Shown here piece after piece: positions 12,001-26,059 of a stretch of DNA of 64,000 bases. The position numbers and the translations under genes are program-made. The stretch lies in NCBI RefSeq assembly GCF_050948175.1, contig NC_135197.1, forward strand, positions 8,202,501 through 8,266,500, given 5' to 3'. The DNA is from Xylocopa sonorina. Taxonomy: Eukaryota > Arthropoda > Insecta > Hymenoptera > Apidae. The stretch's first letter is position 1. Each line of letters opens with the position of its first letter. A model generated the notes under the pieces. The model saw only the letters and a program-made list of their open reading frames with translations. It did no database searches and was not told where the DNA came from.

Positions 12001-14931
12001 CTGATGAAGTTTTGGCGATAGCCTGGCGAAATCGTCGAAGGATTCTTATTCGTTGCTTTGAAATCATTATTCAATTTGCTAGACTGATTATCGATCGTAT
12101 TTCGAGTTACGGACTTTTCGGTACTGTATCCGAGATTATTATTGCGGAAAGATACGGTTGGCGTGGGTGAAAAATAATTCGAAGTATGCTTTTGCTGCGA
12201 AGAACTCGGTGTTGCTGCATTTTGACGATAAGTATCGGTGGTCACGTATGATCGAGTCGTTGGTAGAAGCGTTTCTGAATTACCATTAACATTAGTCAAT
12301 CTGTTAGCATCTCTATTATTATTACCATTATAATAATTCTTATCCGTGAAGCTATTCCGGGCGTTAACAGCATTCTTCGCGTTTCCATGATATTCGTAAT
12401 TACTATTGGCAGACATAAGTGATTCTGTCGGTTGAGTATCGAAATTAGTAGATGGATTTGTTAAAACGCTACTTTCTGTAGCCACTTCGTCATTGCACGA
12501 AGGGGTTGCAGTGACAGTTGCATATTGAGTTGTTGTCTCGTAAGCTGTAGACGTAGTATCCGTAAACGGTAAGAAATCATTTCTCTGCGTGGAGAAGTCG
12601 TTTTCCTTATCCTGATTCCATGTTATCGCACCGGTTGAATCATGACTGGTATTTCTCGTAGTTGAGTCACGATTAACATGTAACTGATAATAATACTGAT
12701 GCGAATTGTCAGTATTCACGTTGAACCGATTTCCAGATCTACCAACGAATGTTCCGCTTTCAGCAAATTGCTGAGTCTCCTTCACAGAACCCGTATCACC
12801 CGCTCTGAACGTAGTGGACTCTGTATAAAGCGATGTAGGTCTCTGAGAGCTAGTAGAATTAGTACCATTCCTGATCAGACCTTTAAACTTGAACCTTTTC
12901 AGCGCCCCTTTATCATCTGGTTGATTATTCGAGTGTCTGTTGGTGGGATGATAGTTCTGAGACTTTTTCGAAGTGCTATAATGGTTTTGGTTTGTCGTTG
13001 AGTACCTGTTGACGCTCCCTTCTTCGGTATTCCTAGCGAATTGATTAAATTGTTGCTTCGTGTTGGAAGGTTGGTTAGTTTGGAACCTATTGGCATCGAA
13101 TAGCTGGTTATCGTCCCTTTGCGCGTTCGATTCCCGACTAAAACTGTTACCAGAGCCGAAATGTCGGGAGGACTTAGCCCTTTCCCTGTTTGGTTGCACC
13201 TGATTTTCCTGCGGAGGCTCCTCGTAAGATTTCGTCCGTCCATTTTGCCTACCATCATAACTGAGATTCTGGACATCGTAATAGTCTTGCTGACCGCCTG
13301 TTTCGATCGGCTGTTGATAGTCCAACCTCGAGTTCCGAGACTCAGCTCGTCTTCTTTCTTCTTCGTGCAGTTGCTCGCTACTCTGCTCGTAAAGCTCTGT
13401 AGATTTACTGCAGTCCACCTTGAACCACCAATCGCAAATCAGCTGCGATTGTTGGAAGATGGTGCCATTGGGGCACAGGAATGATATTTTCCGTCCGTTG
13501 TCGCAGATATGGAATACCTAAAAGAACTCTTAGTTTACACAGTTCTACATTTTTATGTAATACAATGTTTTTGTTTAACGGTGAAAGTTTGAAAGATTTA
13601 CGAGCTAACAGTTAGGAAAATCGATCGATTTGCTCGATGACAGTAACGCGGAACAACGCGTTGCAATGCCGTAACGCTAAGTACCAAGATTGAGTTAAGG
13701 TAATTGTGTTGCAGTTGGAGATATGTATTAAACCATTTCTTACTTGACAATTCGTCTCCAAGTCCGCGTAGTAACCGCCTTTCAGACCGCGACAGCTGAA
13801 CGAAGTGGCTGGGATTGCCGTGAGAGCTGGAAAGTCAACTCCAGGCTGTCCTGTCACACCTAAATTAGAAAAACACATCTCGTTGTATAATTTGATCGTC
13901 TACCGCCAAAGTTCGTCAAATGTACCTTTATCGTCGTACATAATTTATGAACAAGCTGAAAATTTTAGAAGTAAATGGATAATTTGATTAGTTTCATGCG
14001 AGCTAACTATTTCCATGCAATTAAAGTTAAGTATAATTGCTGGAAAAACAGTTTTCACCTTAGAACGGTGAAAAAAAAACGTATTCTTTTGAAATTCTGA
14101 ATTGAAATCTGTATTAGAACTAATATGGTTCTGTCCATTTTTCCACTGATTTATTTCTCGGTTAATCGATTAGGTCAGTTGTCGCATGCATCAGCCTCTA
14201 AGGAATATTCTCTCGTATCTCTACATGGATGTATCTGCTTTATTCTACTGGGATAGAGGAAGTTCAAGGAGAAAGCGGTCGGTGCAGTACTTATGCAGCA
14301 TTATTAATAATACCCGCTCCTTTGAGCCATTCCTTGAGAAGATCCGCATTGCCGAAGAAGACTGGGAAAGAAAGGCGAAGAAAGTACTTTAGAGATAGAA
14401 CGGAAGAGGGTTAAACCGGTTAGTTTTAGCGTTAGTAAGAGTTTGGCTTTTAGGAACCTTGATAAATTTGGTACTCGCCATTCTTCTCCGGTGCCAGTCT
14501 TTTCACTATCTTTCTTAACGATTCTTCATTCTCTATGGATGCCTCTATGCTCGATAAATCCAATTCTGACAGGAACCTCGGCAATTTTACCTTTCTGTTA
14601 CTATTTTCTAACTAGAAATGAAAGGAATTTGTAATAAAATGAAATAAAATATTTAATGAAATGTAAGTTTAGGATATCATTAATTATTTTGTTCATCTTT
14701 TAAAGTTTTATGATTCGTTTCTAGTAGAAGATCTTAATGTAAATGAAAGATACTAATATGTATGTATATCTATATTCATACTTCTATGTTTTATGGATGG
14801 AAATGTTAATGAGTAATAATAATCACCTCTGTTTCACAATTGCTGACCATGAAAGTGACCATTGAACCTAAAAAACCCAACAAGACGTAAGCATAGAATA
14901 TTACGAAATTATGATTTTTCTGTATCTTCAT
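9033..14931 (-). CDS. CPAP1-type chitin-binding (CBM14) protein with long mucin-like tail
   Basis: Four exons read on the minus strand: 14931-14827, 14590-14458, 13859-13744, 13517-9033, giving 1612 residues in one continuous frame. Exon 1 encodes a hydrophobic signal or anchor segment (YAYVLLGFLGSMVTFMV). Exon 2 encodes a short charged segment (FLSELDLSSIEASIENEESL). Exons 3-4 encode one CBM14/peritrophin-A domain with six cysteines (SFSCRGLKGGYYAD ... FHICDNG ... FLCPNGTIF ... ICDWW ... VDC). The preceding DFPALTAIP motif is typical of insect cuticular proteins analogous to peritrophins with one domain (CPAP1). The remaining ~1460 residues are low-complexity, rich in Thr, Ser, Asn and Gln, with many TTT and N-glycosylation-like sites, resembling a secreted mucin. 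It should bind chitin in cuticle, trachea or another apical matrix. Exon 1 and the exon 2 acceptor (AAAG before GTAAAATTG) are my inference. Its stop codon lies in a perfect 373-bp repeat. Confidence 0.8.
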
Positions 14932-15177
14932 CAGAGTCTATTTGTTTTCCATGCGTAATATTCATCAACGTGCTAACGTAGTATCAGCATAACGTTTATT
15001 TAAAATGTACACAAATTATACTTACATAAAAATATCGTTACTTCGAGATAAGCCATTCTCGATATATTCTTGTGCATGATTCTGTAACATAAGTATAACA
15101 TGAGAAAATTATTTTTTAAACAATTCGATATTTTTTAAATATTATTGGTCATAAAAAAAAATAAAATATTTTCAAAT

Positions 15178-15187
15178 GGAAAAAATA
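15178..15187 (-). terminator. Pol III T-run after tRNA-Phe
   Basis: On the minus strand the tRNA is followed within a few bases by ATTATTTTTTCC; six Ts in a row are a standard Pol III stop. Confidence 0.7.
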
Positions 15188-15189
15188 AT

Positions 15190-15262
15190 TGCCGAAACCC
15201 GGGATCGAACCAGGGACATTTAGATCTTCAGTCTAACGCTCTCCCAACTGAGCTATTTCGGC
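15190..15262 (-). tRNA. tRNA-Phe (anticodon GAA)
   Basis: The reverse strand folds as a full cloverleaf: acceptor GCCGAAA/TTTCGGC, D-stem GCTC/GAGC, anticodon stem TTAGA/TCTAA around CTGAAGA (anticodon GAA), T-arm CCTGG TTCGATC CCGGG, discriminator A. There is no intron. A T-run on the minus strand at about 15180-15185 would stop RNA polymerase III. Confidence 0.97.
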
Positions 15263-18200
15263 TCATGGAAGAATATTTTCTCATAATCGGTAACAAGGAT
15301 TCTCTCTTCACTCTGATCAATATTTTTTATTAATGTTTTATTTCAGATATGTAACGTCTTTTGTTACATATAACAATGAATGTTAACGCACAGTACTGGC
15401 AAAATATTTAAGTACCATCACGACTTACTCCTTATGTAGACATTTGTAGTATGCAGTATAATTTATACAATCTCATAAATTATTAATAAGCACAGATAAA
15501 ATATCCAACGAACCGTTTGATATTTAATTATGATAATAATCTCATAGGACGCAAGTGAACATATCCTACGATTACTTGTGCAGTTGGATATCTTCGCTAC
15601 ATCTCCAATCGCGGCAATGGAACGTTTATTACCTACTATTTCATTATTCTCTTCCCTTAATTTGCATAAAGATTCAACCAACTCCGGTTTACAAACGCGT
15701 GTTAAATTATAAAATACCAAAGAAGACTGGCAAAGGTACCAACAGTGCAAGATCAATATCACAGGGTCAAAATGATTAATCTATCGTCCCATCACGTACC
15801 ATCGCGGTAACTTAAACGTTTAGCGTAACACGTTAAAACAAGTTTTTCCCCGCATATTAAACGAAATGAAAAGTCATCGTTGTTTGCCTTTCATGAATCA
15901 CAGTGATCGTGATCGTCTCACGTTGATCGTGATTGCATTGTCAATCAACTATAAACAGCCAATTCGATTTAACCGAAGAAACGGACTGTTCGATCGCGAT
16001 AGTAGAACCGGTGGGAGGACTCGCGCCAGAACGTAGCCAACGATTACCCGTGAAATCGATTATCCTAATCAAAATCTCTGACCGTGGTAATGAGGTTTCT
16101 ATTACACGAGCAATCCGCGACGACTAGAAATGGCACGTCGCGTATCAGACTCGACGTTGCCCGTGGCTCAATGACATTCAATCGGACGTGAAGAACAGGC
16201 CAGGCATTCGTTGTCGGAAGAAACAAATCGCCGCATCGTGTTCGCCTTCCTCCACTTCTCCTTTGTCGCCGTCCCAAGTGATGCAACCTCCTGAAGACGC
16301 GGTAGAGAACATCTTGTTCATTCTCACGGTTCACCGATTCACCGGACTTTCAAAATGATTACGGTAGTCATTAAGTTGCCGGTTGGCATTTGATGCGACG
16401 CGCAATTTATGGTTAATCCTTTGGGCAAAACCGTGATGAGTATATTATAATGATGTACTTTCACCATCCCCGGCTGCGAGCGCGACTCTTCTCGTGTGAT
16501 ACGATTCGGCTCGTTGTCGTTATATCCCTGTCGATATTTGCCCCGCCATTGGGCTTTCTTTCGTTGATTGACATTATACAGGCTGCGCAGAGATCGCCAC
16601 GGGGTCCACGACCGTGGTGAACCGGCAACGATGATTTAACGGAACTTCATTTCTCTCTGACGATACTAGCCGCACAATACGCGAGAACAGAGAGCCTTTT
16701 TTTTCGGCTAACGATGTGTTCACACGAAGCAACGTAACGAGTTTCCGATTGTTAAGGGTCGTGTGTGTGTGGATTCAATTTCAATTACCGTAGTTGTGGC
16801 TGTGGTATCGCGTTAGCGAGTAGTGGCTTGTTTCATTCTTCCTTTTCGTTTTTATTTCGAAAACGAATACACGGAGAATCAGTTGTGTATTTCACGATAC
16901 ACTGTGCATTAATAAAAAAAAAAATTAGACGTCTCACCTGCTCAACGTAATCCGTTAATCCGAGCACAATCGGTTGCTTATTGCTCTGTCATTAAGATAT
17001 CTGTGCCAACGAAACAAACGGAATAGTTATTGCTAAACATCGCTCTATTAAAAAGTTCCCTGCATTATGGAACGAGTCCAGGGTCTTGCAACGATTCACA
17101 ATTATCCATCCTCATGGATAATTCGTAATTATCATCAATTTCGTTGGAACACTGAGTTCGGCTAGTACGTGTTTTATATTCCCGCGTGCAACATCCACTT
17201 TATTCCGCTCCTCTACATAATAAGGGATATTTCGAATTTTCAACAATCGATCCTGAAGGTTTCGCCTACGGAGAAGGGAAGCTCACAGCTACAGGGCTCT
17301 GGCGGATAGCGATGTTGAAACAATAGCCGGCAGATAGTGAAACAAAACTTGGCGTCTTAACGAGCGCGTACTCGCATACGTACCGCCTTCCTCTTTTGTA
17401 ATGCTAATTCAAAGGAGGCAATTATTTCAGGAGTAACTGGTAACCTTCTAGTTTCTTGAACGACACCGATCGACCGGGAATCGTACTTAGTGACCGGAGG
17501 ATGGACGCAAAAGTTGGCCAGGGATCACGTGAATACTAACACTTAATTTTATTACAACACAAACACGCAATTTTATTGTAACATTTAGCTTAACATTTTT
17601 GTTGTCGTACGTTCGCGTATACGCGTGTGCTCATAGTCGTATCAACAAAAGGGATGGATTTACGTCAGTTAAGAAGTAAAAGTTGCTTAAGTAAGACTTT
17701 GGTAATAGCACCTCCAATAGGTATTATCGGAGCTGTAATCGCGATTAAACAATCGCGAAAGAGAACGATAGGTTATTTTCATTGAGTCACACGTTCCTTT
17801 CCGGTTATTTTGTTCACCTTTACACGCACGAAATCTAACGAGGCGATACGGTAACATCGTGTTAAGGTAACAATCGACTGAACGAATCGAGTCGCCGGAT
17901 CCAGATATTATCGGGAGTGCTGGCTACGTGTTGCGAGAGACAGATTACTTTTCCTAATGAAGTTGAATCGGGAAAGTGGCGACCGTAAGCTAGCTGGAAA
18001 CACGAGAGCAGCTGATTAAACGAAAAATCTTTACTCGTAGTTACTTTTACGCGGAACAGGATGCAAAGTCGATAGTATTTATAGAGAAAATTAATTATAT
18101 TCCAAGCTATCTAAAAGGATCTAAATTTGTTCAGCCATTTCTTTTAATACTTTGCTTTCCTGTTCATTGCTATTATACTTAACATTGGTCGACAATTTCG

Positions 18201-21200
18201 ATCACTCTCAATGAAAATTTAGCCAAAGAAGAAAGACACCGTCTGCTGTTATTTGCCTCGATGTCGTGCTACACAAGAATGATGAGAACGTGGAAAGACG
18301 CAGACGTGTTTTCGGTTCAGGAAACGCTGAACGCCCGGGATCGTTATAGAGCAGCGCCTTATGAAACATCCTGTTCACGAATATATGTCCGACACATACG
18401 AAGTACGAGACTTTCGGTTATACTCTTAGCAACGGGAAGACAAGCTCGCCGCCTCGGAGAAGCGGAAGTACAGACCTCCCGCCGTCGTTAGCAACGGTTT
18501 GCTGCCGTGTTCGTGTTGACCCTAACGTTACGGAGATTCCGCCCGCGTTTACGATCCCGGCTGCAGAAGAAAGGTCATTTCGGGCCACTCACCGACGCCT
18601 TGGAAGGAAGATCGTCAGATATCTTCAGAATGAATCTGATTAACGTCTCCGGTTGGAAGAGATGTTAGAAAGCGGCGAACCGACCACGGTAACCGATATT
18701 GAGTCACGTTGGGACAAGCTCCGCGAATCTTCCGCGGGTGGATCGTCACGATCCCTCTAGCCAGAAGTGCGTTCTCTCGTTCGCAATCCTACAGAACGTT
18801 TAACTAACAATCGTCATTGCAGGCTGTTGGTAATATTCTGGCGAAATATTTGTAGCGTGTCTTGGAGTATAATTTACGACGGGATTATCATGGACAATTG
18901 AGAGAAGAAACGGTTCGTATTTCGTAAATAATAAATAGTTACAAGTATTTTAGAGAGATCTCAGGCTCGAGATTACCTCCCCGTTTATCGCTGCAATCAG
19001 CAGAGAGCCAACGACACTCTTTTCACGGAGGTATCAATGACACATCTATTAAATAAAAAACGAAACTGCAAGTTGAGTAATTACTTCGCAACTGGTAACG
19101 TCGAATAATACAGAGGAAGGATAGAAGTATAGAACGGATCCCTGGGTAAATATTGTATTACAAAGGGGACAATTGAATTCCCTGTTCGAATCGAATTCAT
19201 CTGCAACTCGGTTACGTTGCACGGAGAGCGCATTGCGTATCATTGCTGGAGACGGAAGCAAGAGGGACGACTTATACGATTTATTGAGCAGGCGTTGATC
19301 CGGAAGACGGGCCCACTTTCGCCGGCAACACGACCGCATACGTGTCAGACTATCTACGACCTCACAGGACACTAGCCCCGCTTCACACATGCGATTGCGA
19401 CTCCGCGACCTCTCTTTCAGACACCGTAGAAACACTGATTGTCCTCGCGTTTTCTCGCGTGATACCCAGCAAGCGAAGAGAGGGTGGCCTGTTCTCCGGT
19501 AGCGGTGCTATGACATAAGTTAAATTAACGAACACACGTGCTACCGGTATACACACGCAGACACTTTCTGCCGGCGGCGCTGCCGCGATCCTATCGTGCC
19601 CCGCTACCGCGATTATCCATTACGGACGTAATCATAAAATAATGAGGATGATTTTCTAGGATACTTATGAAATATTATATTCAACGTGAAAGAAACTGGT
19701 GTAGATACGACAGGAGCACGGATGTCTTTATCTCATGGTTGACGTTGATCTTCCGCCCTTTCTCCGGCGCACGTGATTGTGACATTGCTCGAATTGCACC
19801 GTGGTAATAACACTCGCTCGTTGTACTCTGAAAATGTTACCCTGCAATTTTTAGTACTTTACGTAAGTTTACATGTGCCAATGTAGTAGCACGAGGGTAA
19901 TTGTTAATAAAAAGAGAAGGAGGGCAGTGAAATGGGATGTTCATCTTCTCGATGATTTCTACCTGCGGCTACGAAAACCAGATCTCTCGTTTTCCCAACG
20001 AACGTGGATACTTTCTATGTAACACATGGTAACAATTCAGCTAATTCTCTCAGGAACGTAAAATGTTACGTCTTCGAATGCTAATTCGTCTCTATCTACA
20101 CCGAGTATAGTAATGCATCTTACGTTATTAATCTGTAACAACGGCTTTCACCGCGATGCGGCTGCTATGTAATAGAACAGAAGGAAAAGAGAAGAGCGAA
20201 ATGGATTTACTTTTACGCGTGAAAACCGGAACTCGGAAGTGTATTTGGCAGATTTATAGCTACTGACATGCGTGACGCTGCCGAGAAATAGTCGGTGGAA
20301 CTGTGTTCTCTTCCATCGTGAGATACAACGCAATGTCGACCATGGGAATCCCTTTTCTTTATGTTTAATTAATTGCAGCCATAATTATATTGTTCGACGG
20401 AGTTATATTGTTTTAATATTTAAGACACCGTTTACGTCATACTAGTAGTGTCACAAAAATGGGTCAATATTTGAAAAAAAGCTTCAAGTTTTTATACATC
20501 ACTAATCGCAAATCATCGCATTATACGTCGAGTAAATGCTTTCTGTTAACGAAAAGGTACAACGTTCTTCTTTTTGCAATTGGAAATACGATTTTATCTT
20601 TCGAAAAGTAAAAATCTAAATTTGATACTACTTAGAGTGTGAAAAGGGGTATTATGAGCTAATAATTGCACGTTTAATACATCGTGCTGAGTTGAGTAAT
20701 CGACAAATTAACATAAAATACATGTGCTGCAATCAAAGGATACCATAAATCGTATGTTCAGCCCGATATTGTCCTAATTATGGATCAGAACTTCCGGAGA
20801 ACTTTACGATCCATCACCGGTTCTAATAAAATTTCTCTCGGTCTTTCTGTTTGGAAAAATGAAGTTTTTATTCCCGCCATAATGTGGGGGAACATCAGTA
20901 AAATTGGAAACAAAGGTGAAGCCTTTCTGAATTGGATCAACGATAAAAGAGGAACGTAGGGATGATGTCAAACTTATTTAATCCGTTTTCCTTTTTTTTT
21001 ATTTTTATACTATCAATATCGTATATTCTTATAATTTAGCGGTACATTTTTTCAATCATTTTCTACGTATTCAACCTTCTTAATGCTTATCAATGATGCG
21101 TTCAGATTCCAAAAAATAAGGGTTCTTTTTTGTGCGTTTGATAATCGAGGAACATACCGCACTATTTTCCACCGCTACATATTCTTTTCATTTTGCGTTT

Positions 21201-24200
21201 TTTTTTCTTTATAGTACATAACACCATTGTGATATATATACACATATAATATTCGTTATTGCTCCCATAAATTAAAGTTCGATCAGACACAGGTCTACGA
21301 ACGGTATCAATTAAAAAAATACGATCGAGGAAAGTAATAACGAATGATAAAAATTCTACAAGGAGATAAACCTGAATTGATACGATAATTCGCTAGAATC
21401 CAACAAAACAATCTCGATATCATCTATACAAATACATTTGCTGTACATACATAAATTATAGAACAATATCTATTCGTATCAGGTATGGTCAGTAATAGTT
21501 TTTCTCTACGATTGTACTTATCACTTATTATCACCGTCCAAATCATATCACTTCGTATCTTCTGACAGAAAAGCGTAAACGTAAACAACACGTAAAACTC
21601 ATCGATAAGCTACCCTATATTATTAAAAAAAAAAATTCTTAAGAAATAAAAAAATATCGCTAATCCTATTTATCAACATCTGCTTTTGCCTACTCTGTAT
21701 TCGTTCGAGGATGCAAAAGCATAATCTCCCACGTTTATCATCAAACGCACCGTCGTCAAGTCGATCAACCGCGAATGATCTATCGTAAATCCAGACTATT
21801 CATACATACATACATACATACATACATACATACATACATACATACATACATACAAACATACGTACGTGCGTAATTTCCGATATCTCTTCTCTGTCACCTG
21901 GAATCACTTGTTCGTATTCCTACGGGTCGTGGATACAACAAACGGCACACATCACCCGTGACGGGACGAAACGACGAACCTTTCGCCCTCGTTAGTATAT
22001 CGTGTCACACTGACCGGTGCGTGGAAAAAGCGGCGACGACCCGCCAACGACGAACAAACAGCGGTGCGTGCAACAATGGTACCGCCGGTGTGTCGAAGCA
22101 GCGGTGTGCATCAGACAAGCGGATGAGCGCGGGAGGACCCAGAAGTCGAAGGGTCGCGTCACGAGCGGAACGTAGGACGATACTGAGGTGCCGTCCACTA
22201 GGCATGCAAACCTCATACCGCGCAAGGATCTCGCGAATCCTTGCCTCTTTCTCCGTATCCGACTGTTGCGGCTCGCCGTCTCTATTCCTCTCTTCCATTC
22301 ACGGTTCCCGACTGATTTTCCATCTCGTTCACGCGAACGGTGCCGCTCGTTTTCTCGCTTCCTCGTCCAGACTTCGCGATCCTCCCTCTGATGTCAAACC
22401 CACCACACTCTTCGCCCCTTAACCCCCGGTTTGCACAGACACCGCGCACATTTGTTGGTTGCGTGTAGTAGGTACTAGGTGCATCGGGAAACCTAGTCGG
22501 TAGGCGCACGCGCTATACGCGTTGCTTACCTTTTACCATCCTCGCCAGTCTTTCCTCTCTCTGTCTCCCTCTATTCCTTTTCCCTATAACCCTTGCCTGT
22601 AACGTTCTCCACGGTCATCTTCTTCCTACGTGACCCGATGATATCGGTAATGCTTTCTCTTTTCTTCGTTTCTGAGACATTTCTGTACACGGTCCGCCGC
22701 GGATTCTAGATGCTCGTAGCTAACGTGTGTCTGTAGATGCTTGTATGTATGTACGTTGCTTCAACCATGTGTGTGTACGTGTATGTGTGTATGTACATAC
22801 GACTGACTATGATCGCTCGTCACTTGCTCCTGCGCCTTCGCATAATCATCGTCATCCCCTTTTTAATCCGGTCTCCGGCCTTCCTTTTCCTCCGCTTCGT
22901 TCATTATCACGCTCACGTTGCAACCACGCTTTGGAAGCAATTTCTTCCGCTTCTTGATATTTTCATAATCCAGAGAACAGCGCGACGTTTCGTTCCGAAG
23001 AATTTTACCGTCCCTCTTCTTTTTCTAATTACCCCCCGACTTTTTTCTCGCGGCTCCTCCGCATTTCTTAATTACGCCGCTCTCCGCGAATTCCTCCGCA
23101 CATATCGTTAGCTGTCGGATTCCGTGCTCGTTCCCTTACAAACTATTAGAGGTTTCTTCTTTTTTTTTTTGTTTCATACGCAGTCTTTTACTCATTTTTT
23201 TTTTTTGTTTAATCGAGATCACTATAAATTCTTACGTGGTATCGAGCAAGTTGAAGGAACCGCGGTCGAGCCGCGAGATTCAATCTTCTACTAAACAGAT
23301 GTGATGCAAGTTACGCAACAAATGGAAACTTTTTAAATAACATCGAAAGCGAACAACAAGATATAAGTGAAGAGTCTCTGTGGAAAGAAGAACGCGCTTG
23401 AACGAAAAACGTGCGCGCTTCTTACGTACGCCGAGGCAATAAACTAGAACTGAAATGAGCGAACTTAGAGCGAATTCCTTTCGCTCCTTTAATATTCATA
23501 TTGATTAACGGACGTTTTTTTTTACACGGATCTTTCATCTTGATTGAATCGTCCTACAATATTCCCAAAGTATGAAGAAACTAGGAAGATTACGCGTGTT
23601 CCTTGCGAAACGCAGTATAACATTTACGCATTTGATTGAAATATCCTCAAAAAAAAGGAAAAAAAAGCGGAGAAGAAACAAAGTGGCTGACATCGGGCAA
23701 ATATCTGCGTTGTCTAAAAAATTCGCATAAAGACAATCGACGTGAACGCGCGCGCGTTGAATATTTTCACACGTTTCATGAAATCACGGTCGCATGTAAA
23801 GTATGTATACGAAAGGAGAGTGCGATACATCTTTAAATAACTCCGATACCCCCTTTTTTTCCCCTACTACATCTACGTGTGTATATGTACGCGTGCTTGT
23901 ACATCTTTCGTACGTTTATGAGAACGTAATTCCATCCATTTATAATTTATACAAGAGAAACTGTGTACAAACGAATAATTTTATTCATGTCCTTGTTATA
24001 AACTCTGCATTGTGGGAACGAAATTTGTACAGGGATTTCGTAAGATGTACTGTACTAGGTGAGTGAAGGATTTCTAAAGCCGAAAATTATTCTTGATACC
24101 TTCGTACGATCGCTTAGTTGGAAGGTTCTTAAATTAATCGCGGTAGACGATCGTGTAAGTACATTTACACTGTTCACGGGTTTAATAAATAGGGATATTG

Positions 24201-26059
24201 ATCGGCAAAGTAAAAAAAAGATAATATTCTATAAAAAGATAATATCTTTCGAGAAAACGAGAAAAACGAGAAAATCTTATTACTAGTGTCGTATTAATAG
24301 TAAATTATACCTCGAAAGTATTAAAGTGAAAATATAGCTAATCAATTGGCAGCTAACAATGAGAAATTCTTGATATTGTACCTTGGTAATATTATCTTTT
24401 TTCCACTCAGCCGTTAAAGTGATAAATGAGTGTCATACGAGGATATTAAGAACACTTTTATATTATTTTTGATTGAGAAATCACTCGTTCTCTCTGATAT
24501 AACACATCTTACGGAACACCGTAGATCTATCATTGATATTATTATTCAACATGATTGCGCGCGACTTGTCCGTATTATTGGAAATTTCTTCCTCAAATCG
24601 AACACACGTCTATGCGAATATGAGTAGAAAATAAATTGTCCCCTACGTTTCTTCGATCTGTGATTATCAAGGTAGCCACGATATCTAATGGATCGTCGAT
24701 GTGGATATGATGGTCGCGTGAATTTCGAATAGCTCTACTTTGCACGTACGTAAGTATTGTCGAAAGGACAGCGGGTATTTTGTCTGCAACTTTCCAAATG
24801 CCAGTTTAGAAGCAAGTCAATAGGTTCGCGTCACAAGGTACAGATTATTCCTTTTAGCTGCTCGTTTCGAATAAATTTGTTCAAAATGCTCTTATCACCT
24901 GCATATCGGCGATGCGCGCAATTACGTCAGACAAGGCAGTGATTATAGCATGTACTGCTGGGTCATCTTACGTCAAATCGGCAATTGTTCTGGTAAAATT
25001 AGTACAATTCCTTAAACGTTAATGAAATATTAATAAAATACCTTTAAATTAGTTGGCATCAATCGTTAAAAGTATAGCGACCGTTATTAAGTGTACGCTA
25101 AAATTTGTTTAAAACGATGGGAAAGAAAGTATAGTCAATGAAAATTTCGCATCTAGGTGGTTTAACGTTAAATGACCCGTCCATATCTCTCCCTACCTAA
25201 AAGTATTTGTTTTATTAACATATTACACGGTCTAGCTCCCTGTTGCATAAACATTTATTATTTATGTCCACTGCTGCTAACAGTATCGTTCCTTCTTACG
25301 AGTAGCACGTTACAACGATACTAATTTTTACCTAATGACTTTTAACGTAATTCGGAAAGATCGCGGATAATAAACTACGAATCTACAGAATCTACCTTAA
25401 ATAGTTCACATAATCCGTTTGTCGATAGATTCTTTTCGGCTATAGTACAATGTTACAAGCATGTTTCGTGGTTGGTGGTTGTGATGTTATCGATAACAGA
25501 TCTGTAGATCCGTACGATTGCGAGATCTAGCGATATAAGTAATGGTATCTTATGGTACGCGAATTATGTATAATCAATCGATGAACAAGTACTTAGTTCG
25601 GGCACGTACGTTTCTTTCGTTGATTCAGAAACGTTGGAAATCCCGCGTTGCATAGTTCCAAACATGATACCCCATGTTTTATCCGTGTAACACGGCATTC
25701 AGACTTTCTTAAACGTTAGTAATGCTTACTTTTTTTTTTGTACCCGCCGTTAAATCAACGTGGCTTTGTCTGAAATCATAGTCACGAGTTCTGAATTTCG
25801 TTCACGTATAAAGGATATCAAACAGTAAAGATCGATTCATTGGGTACTTAAAAAGGATTGCTCGACTATCGCGATTAAAAGAACGGCCCTTCCATTAACT
25901 AAGAAGGTAGAGCTTCCCTTGAGAACCCAATGAATCTTCCAAAGTTATTGAGAAAAAGAGTAGAGAAAGAACGTAACGAAAGGAAGTATACAAGTAGATT
26001 TAAAATGTTGGCACGTAACGTGACTCATCCGTATTAACCGAATGAGCAAGGCAGAGGAG
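15263..26059. other. 10.8-kb stretch without a supported protein gene
   Basis: I checked both strands and found no exon with convincing domain content. About 15.8-19.6 kb and 21.9-23.1 kb are visibly GC- and CpG-richer than the flanks; 19.6-21.9 and 23.3-26 kb are AT-rich. The longest open frame (21958-22422, +) is Arg/Ser-rich with no family signature and lies in the CpG-rich block, so it is probably chance. The stretch could hold distal promoters or 5'UTR exons of the minus-strand CBM14 gene, enhancers or noncoding RNA. None of these can be shown here. Confidence 0.6.
21800..21856. repeat. (CATA)n microsatellite
   Basis: About thirteen or more tandem CATA units, ending in slightly degenerate CAAACATACG. 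It lies just left of the CpG-rich block. Confidence 0.95.

Noticed and set aside
16065..16334. 89-codon minus-strand frame, with a second start ATGAACAAGATG in another frame at about 16323
   Set aside because: Neither frame has a signal peptide, domain or matching splice sites; both are in the GC-richer gene-poor stretch.
18261..18491. 76-codon plus-strand frame
   Set aside because: No family features and no supporting splice structure.
19049..19435. 128-codon minus-strand frame
   Set aside because: Cys/Arg/Ser-rich with no repeat or zinc-finger spacing; looks like chance in GC-richer DNA.
21958..22422. 154-codon open frame on the plus strand
   Set aside because: It lies in a CpG-rich block where stops are rare, overlaps long frames on the other strand, and shows no domain, signal peptide or sensible composition.
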